NCBI GenBank assembly: GCA_016716305.1
Contig: JADJWP010000001.1
Coordinates: forward strand, 310,001 to 374,000
DNA length: 64,000 bases
Reading direction: 5' to 3'
Origin: Chloracidobacterium sp.
GTDB lineage: Bacteria > Acidobacteriota > Blastocatellia > Pyrinomonadales > Pyrinomonadaceae
Position 1 is the stretch's first letter, and each line of letters begins with the position of its first letter. The translations under genes and the position numbers were made by a program. The notes below the pieces were generated by a model. It saw nothing but the letters and a program-made list of their open reading frames with translations. It was not told the origin of the DNA and made no database searches. Below, piece by piece: positions 60,760 to 64,000 of this stretch.

Positions 60760-61227
60760 TTATTCCTGTTCGTGGATCGTCGTCAGGCGGCTGATCTCGA
60801 AATTACGCCAACCCGTCGGCGTCTTGACCCTCACCTCATCGCCCTCCTCTTTGCCCATCAGTGCTTGCCCGATCGGCGAAAGGGTTGAGATAAGGCCGTT
60901 TTCGGGGTCGCTTTCTTCCGAACTCACCAACCGATAGGTGATCTTCTCTTCTTTTTCTATTTCAAAGAGAACGACGCTCGAACCATATGCCACGCGGTCG
61001 GTCGGCAAACGTGTCAGATCGATCGATTCGACCTCGGTCAGCCTTTGACGCACCTGCATTATTCGGGCCTGGACGATCGACTGCCGCTCCATTGCCGCTT
61101 TGTATTCCGCGTTTTCACGCAAGTCGCCAAACTCACGTGCCTTCTGGATCTCTTTCGGCAGCCTGAAATGCAGTTCATCTTCCAATGCATCCAGTTCTGC
61201 CTTTAGCTTTGCTTTTACTTCTTCCAT
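60760..61227 (-). CDS. greA: Transcription elongation factor GreA
   Basis: A 155-residue factor that stimulates transcript cleavage by backtracked RNA polymerase. The N-terminal coiled coil carries the catalytic acidic pair region AREFGDLRENAEYKAA; the C-terminal FKBP-like domain has SSEESDPENGLIS and SPIGQALMGKEEGDEV. ATG 61227 (MEEVKAKLK) is preferred over an in-frame TTG two codons upstream. It lies 34 bases after pfkA on the same strand. Confidence 0.92.
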   Translation of the reverse strand: MEEVKAKLKAELDALEDELHFRLPKEIQKAREFGDLRENAEYKAAMERQSIVQARIMQVRQRLTEVESIDLTRLPTDRVAYGSSVVLFEIEKEEKITYRLVSSEESDPENGLISTLSPIGQALMGKEEGDEVRVKTPTGWRNFEISRLTTIHEQE

Positions 61228-61261
61228 ATTCAAACTTCTTCGCTACTGATGTCGTGCCGAA

Positions 61262-62347
61262 CTAAAGATCTGATTCCTTGGGCGCCGCAAACGAAATTCC
61301 GATATCTCGAGCCGTCCGAACCAACTGACCGTCGATCGGTACAGTCTTGATATTCGCGCATGCCTCTGAAAGCGGGACCGTTACGATCGTGCCGGCCTGC
61401 AGCGCGACCATTTTTCCCGTCTGCCCATTCGCAAGAGCCCTGACCGCACAGGCCCCAAAATTGGTCCCGAGCATTCGATCGAACGCGTTCGGGCTCCCGC
61501 CCCGCTGAAGATGGCCAAGGACGACACAACGGGCTTCTTTCGAGGTCAACTCTTCCACTTTACGACGCACGTAATCGCCTACGCCGCCGAGCCTCAAATT
61601 GCCGCTATCGGCATACATTTCCTTTTTGCCCACTTCTGTCGCACCTTCGGCAACGACGATGTTGGTGAACCGCGAACCTTGTTTTTCGCGTTCGTTGACC
61701 TTTCTCAGCACCGATTCGAAAGAGAACGGGATCTCGGGGATCAGGATTATGTCGGCACTGCCCGCCAAGCCCGTGTGAAGAGCGATCCAGCCGGTATTCC
61801 GGCCCATCACCTCGAGGATCATGACCCGGTCATGCGACGCCGCGGTCGTGTGGAGCCGGTCCAAGGCCTCCGTCGCGACGTCGATCGCGGTCATGAAACC
61901 GAACGTCAACTCTGTCGCCGCCAGGTCATTATCGATCGTTTTCGGGACCCCGATCACGGGAAATCCGCGATTGTGAAATTGCTCTGCGATCGCAAGCGTT
62001 CCTTCACCGCCTAAAACGATCAGTGCCTCGATCCCGAGAATGTCCAGATTCGCCAATGCCTCGGCGATAGGCATTTCCGGAAAGAAAGGCTGTCCGTCGG
62101 TCATCTTAACAAAGCTTCCCTTGTTCCGGGTGCCAAGGATAGTGCCGCCGCGAGGCAATATTCCGCTCACGCTTCGCGGCGTAAGCTTCATCGTTTGGGT
62201 CTCACCGAGTATGCCTTCAAAGCTGTCCTCGATCCCGATGACCTTCATTCCAAATTCGCCCACGGCAGTTCTGACCACCGCGCGTATAACCGCGTTGAGG
62301 CCAGGTGCGTCGCCGCCGCCGGTCAATATGCCTATCTGTTTGTACAT
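61262..62347 (-). CDS. pfkA: 6-phosphofructokinase, group III type
   Basis: A 361-residue glycolytic kinase phosphorylating fructose 6-phosphate. The N-terminus is GILTGGGDAPGLNAVIR, typical of group III enzymes. The phosphoryl-donor positions equivalent to E. coli 104 and 124 are Gly (GGEGT, G116) and Lys (PKTIDND, K136), a combination seen in ATP-using enzymes related to PPi-dependent ones. The loop has Glu instead of the usual Asp in GGDGS/T. Catalytic D139 and D141 and the MGRNTGWIA motif are present. Donor specificity is inferred as ATP. It leads a tight minus-strand gene set with greA. Confidence 0.92.
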   Translation of the reverse strand: MYKQIGILTGGGDAPGLNAVIRAVVRTAVGEFGMKVIGIEDSFEGILGETQTMKLTPRSVSGILPRGGTILGTRNKGSFVKMTDGQPFFPEMPIAEALANLDILGIEALIVLGGEGTLAIAEQFHNRGFPVIGVPKTIDNDLAATELTFGFMTAIDVATEALDRLHTTAASHDRVMILEVMGRNTGWIALHTGLAGSADIILIPEIPFSFESVLRKVNEREKQGSRFTNIVVAEGATEVGKKEMYADSGNLRLGGVGDYVRRKVEELTSKEARCVVLGHLQRGGSPNAFDRMLGTNFGACAVRALANGQTGKMVALQAGTIVTVPLSEACANIKTVPIDGQLVRTARDIGISFAAPKESDL

Positions 62348-62490
62348 AAAACCCTTAAGTGCAGGTCAAACAAGCATTTTACTTCAACGCAGCCGAAAAC
62401 TTAAGAGCCGAATGAGGCGGCTAGGCAAAAAAGCAAACGGACGAACCGGCTGAACCAAGTTCGTCCATCTGTTGACCGCTTGAAAATATC

Positions 62491-64000
62491 CTATTTCTTC
62501 GCGAGGTATCGCTCGACCATCTTCTTGGCGTCAGGCATCACCTCGATCGCCCTGAGGACCTGCGGGTCGCTTTCGAGCAGAACCTGAATACCGGCTTCGT
62601 TCGAAAAATTGGCCGTCGCCAATTCCTGTCGGATCCGCGTTCTTGCATAATCCGCATTTGCTTTGATGTTCTCTGCTGATAGACCATTGTCCTTGTTCGC
62701 GAGGACAAATGCCTCAAATGACTCGAAGAGCTTATCGGTGACCCGAAACGCATCCGAAGATATCGACCATTGATGGTTCTGTTTCTCTACGCGATACGAT
62801 TCCTGGCCGGCGATCTTGCCCGCGACGAGCTGTCGTACAAAATAGAACGCAGCATCGTTGATCCTGAACCGAAGCGGCGTAAACTCAGGTGCGGCAACAA
62901 CAACGTCCGGCTCTATCCCCCTGCCGCCCATCAGCACGCGTCCGTCAGGTAAGGTCACCGGCGAACCCGCAGGTTTCGGTTTTGGGGCTTCGCCCGATCC
63001 ATTTGCCTCGCCGTTCGTATGCGTGAAATATTCATAGATCGAACCGTTCGAATAATCACGCTGGAGCGATCGGCCGAATGGCGTGTAATACCGTGCCGTC
63101 GTCAACGTCAAACCCGTCCCGTAAGGCAATGGGAACACGCGTTGAACCAGCCCCTTGCCAAAGCTCTCAGAGCCGACTATCAGGCCGCGGCTATAATCCT
63201 GAATTGCTCCGGCGACTATCTCGGACGCCGATGCAGATCCGCCATTGACGAGAACGACCAACGGAGACCGGTCCTGTTGACTCCCTTTTGAACGCAGTTC
63301 CTGGCTTACTGCATAACGCGATCTGCCCTTGACCGAAACGACCGTCTGTCCGCTTGGAACGAACCGGCTGACCACCTCGATAGCTTGCGGCAGCAATCCG
63401 CCCGGATTTCCGCGGACATCGAGGATAAGGCTGTTCATGCCTTGCTTTTGAAGCGTGGCGATCGCATCGTTCAACTCGGCCGCTGTAGTCTCCTGAAATC
63501 CGCCGGTCAGCCCGATATAGCCGACATTATTGGGCAACATGAAATAATTTCTGATCGAGGGCAGCGGCACGCCGCCTCGAACCAGTTCAAGCTCGATCGG
63601 CGCGTTCGAGGCCGCGCGTTCGATCTTGATCTTTACCGGTGTTCCCCGTTCGCCGCGTACATTTTTTGAAACCTCTGCGCTCGTCCATTCTTTGGCGTTC
63701 TTTCCGTCCACCTCGAGAAACCGGTCGCCATAACGGACGCCGGCCTTGTCTGCCGGAGTGCCGGGTATCACGCTCTGGACATAGACACCGTCACGATGCT
63801 GGAGTATCGAAACGCCGATGCCATAAAACTGCGATGCCTGTTCTTCGTATAGTTTTCGGAATTCCTCGCGTGTAAAGAACTGCGAATGCGGATCGAGCGA
63901 CCACAGCATTCCCTGAATCGACGAATCCGACAGTTGCTCGTAATTGATCGTACCGCCGTAGTTTTTCTGCATCACATCGACGGCCTCGCGGTAATCGGCG
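62491..64000 (-). CDS. S41 family C-terminal processing protease (CtpA-like), N-terminus cut off
   Basis: The frame is open to the right edge (ADYREAVDVMQKNYGG at its visible start), so the signal peptide and first residues lie outside. Visible domains are the N-terminal cap (LSDSSIQGMLWSLDPHSQFF), a PDZ domain (GIGVSILQHRDGVYVQSVIP ... GDRFLEVDG) and the S41 core with the catalytic Ser in NGGSASASEIVAGA and Lys in SFGKGLVQ. CtpA-type proteases trim periplasmic proteins at the C-terminus. An unusual C-terminal helical extension of about 130 residues follows the core. It lies 143 bases upstream of pfkA on the same strand. Confidence 0.92.
   Translation of the reverse strand, partial: ADYREAVDVMQKNYGGTINYEQLSDSSIQGMLWSLDPHSQFFTREEFRKLYEEQASQFYGIGVSILQHRDGVYVQSVIPGTPADKAGVRYGDRFLEVDGKNAKEWTSAEVSKNVRGERGTPVKIKIERAASNAPIELELVRGGVPLPSIRNYFMLPNNVGYIGLTGGFQETTAAELNDAIATLQKQGMNSLILDVRGNPGGLLPQAIEVVSRFVPSGQTVVSVKGRSRYAVSQELRSKGSQQDRSPLVVLVNGGSASASEIVAGAIQDYSRGLIVGSESFGKGLVQRVFPLPYGTGLTLTTARYYTPFGRSLQRDYSNGSIYEYFTHTNGEANGSGEAPKPKPAGSPVTLPDGRVLMGGRGIEPDVVVAAPEFTPLRFRINDAAFYFVRQLVAGKIAGQESYRVEKQNHQWSISSDAFRVTDKLFESFEAFVLANKDNGLSAENIKANADYARTRIRQELATANFSNEAGIQVLLESDPQVLRAIEVMPDAKKMVERYLAKK

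Noticed and set aside
1..64000. tRNA, rRNA, transposase, integrase or CRISPR-Cas genes
   Set aside because: None was recognised on either strand; the Rhs array is explained by tip recombination without a transposase.

Overview
The window looks like a chromosomal segment of an Acidobacteriota bacterium, probably Blastocatellia/Pyrinomonadaceae. This is inferred from the mixture of families and not from a marker gene: CSLREA beta-helix proteins, delta-60 and FG-GAP repeat proteins, carboxypeptidase-regulatory-like C-terminal modules, a winged-helix regulator fused to a TolB-like propeller, and an ECF sigma factor paired with a Ser/Thr kinase-TPR protein. Base composition is moderately GC-rich, except for AT-rich islands in the first 7 kb.

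Region 1 (1-7280, all + strand) is an array of orphan Rhs tips with putative immunity genes. Four fragments of the same Rhs core tail (about 380-541, 1282-1830, 4515-4911, 6908-7229) alternate with AT-rich toxin and immunity genes: a toxin relic plus an intact Imm21-like gene, a tip with zinc phospholipase C/S1-P1-nuclease-like spacing plus a membrane-anchored partner, an HExxH zincin-like protein plus a membrane partner, and an unidentified tip plus a 131-residue partner. The core fragments are truncated, interrupted by stop codons or joined out of frame, so this resembles a toxin-tip reservoir left by cassette exchange. No secretion-competent full-length Rhs gene is inside the window.

Region 2 (7.3-18.7 kb) is housekeeping: pilT, rpsA, an HU/IHF gene, then on the minus strand hflX, a PgpH-type c-di-AMP phosphodiesterase and a membrane protein, followed by ACT-malic enzyme and a hemolysin III-like protein. 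hflX seems to start at an AUC codon just behind an extended -10 promoter.

Region 3 (18.8-33.2 kb) holds a secreted CSLREA protein, an OmpR-type two-component system, a YpdA-like flavoprotein, a broken S23 four-helix-bundle gene bracketed by inverted repeats, ygfZ, a uracil-DNA glycosylase, mrp and unknown exported proteins.

Region 4 (33.3-57.7 kb) is rich in surface and secreted proteins: an ECF sigma/kinase-TPR pair, a delta-60/FG-GAP protein, a CadC-like regulator with propeller, two proteins sharing an N-terminal module (one a beta-propeller, one a beta-roll with a C-terminal S74-type chaperone domain), and four proteins ending in the same carboxypeptidase-regulatory-like module, including a subtilisin. 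Among them lie a small caspase-like protein overlapping a 28-codon ORF, erpA, and an NlpC/P60 hydrolase preceded by a strongly structured leader.

Region 5 (57.8-64 kb, minus strand) carries accC, small membrane genes, a CDP-alcohol phosphatidyltransferase, greA, pfkA and a CtpA-type S41 protease running off the right edge. No tRNA, rRNA, CRISPR array, transposase or prophage was seen.
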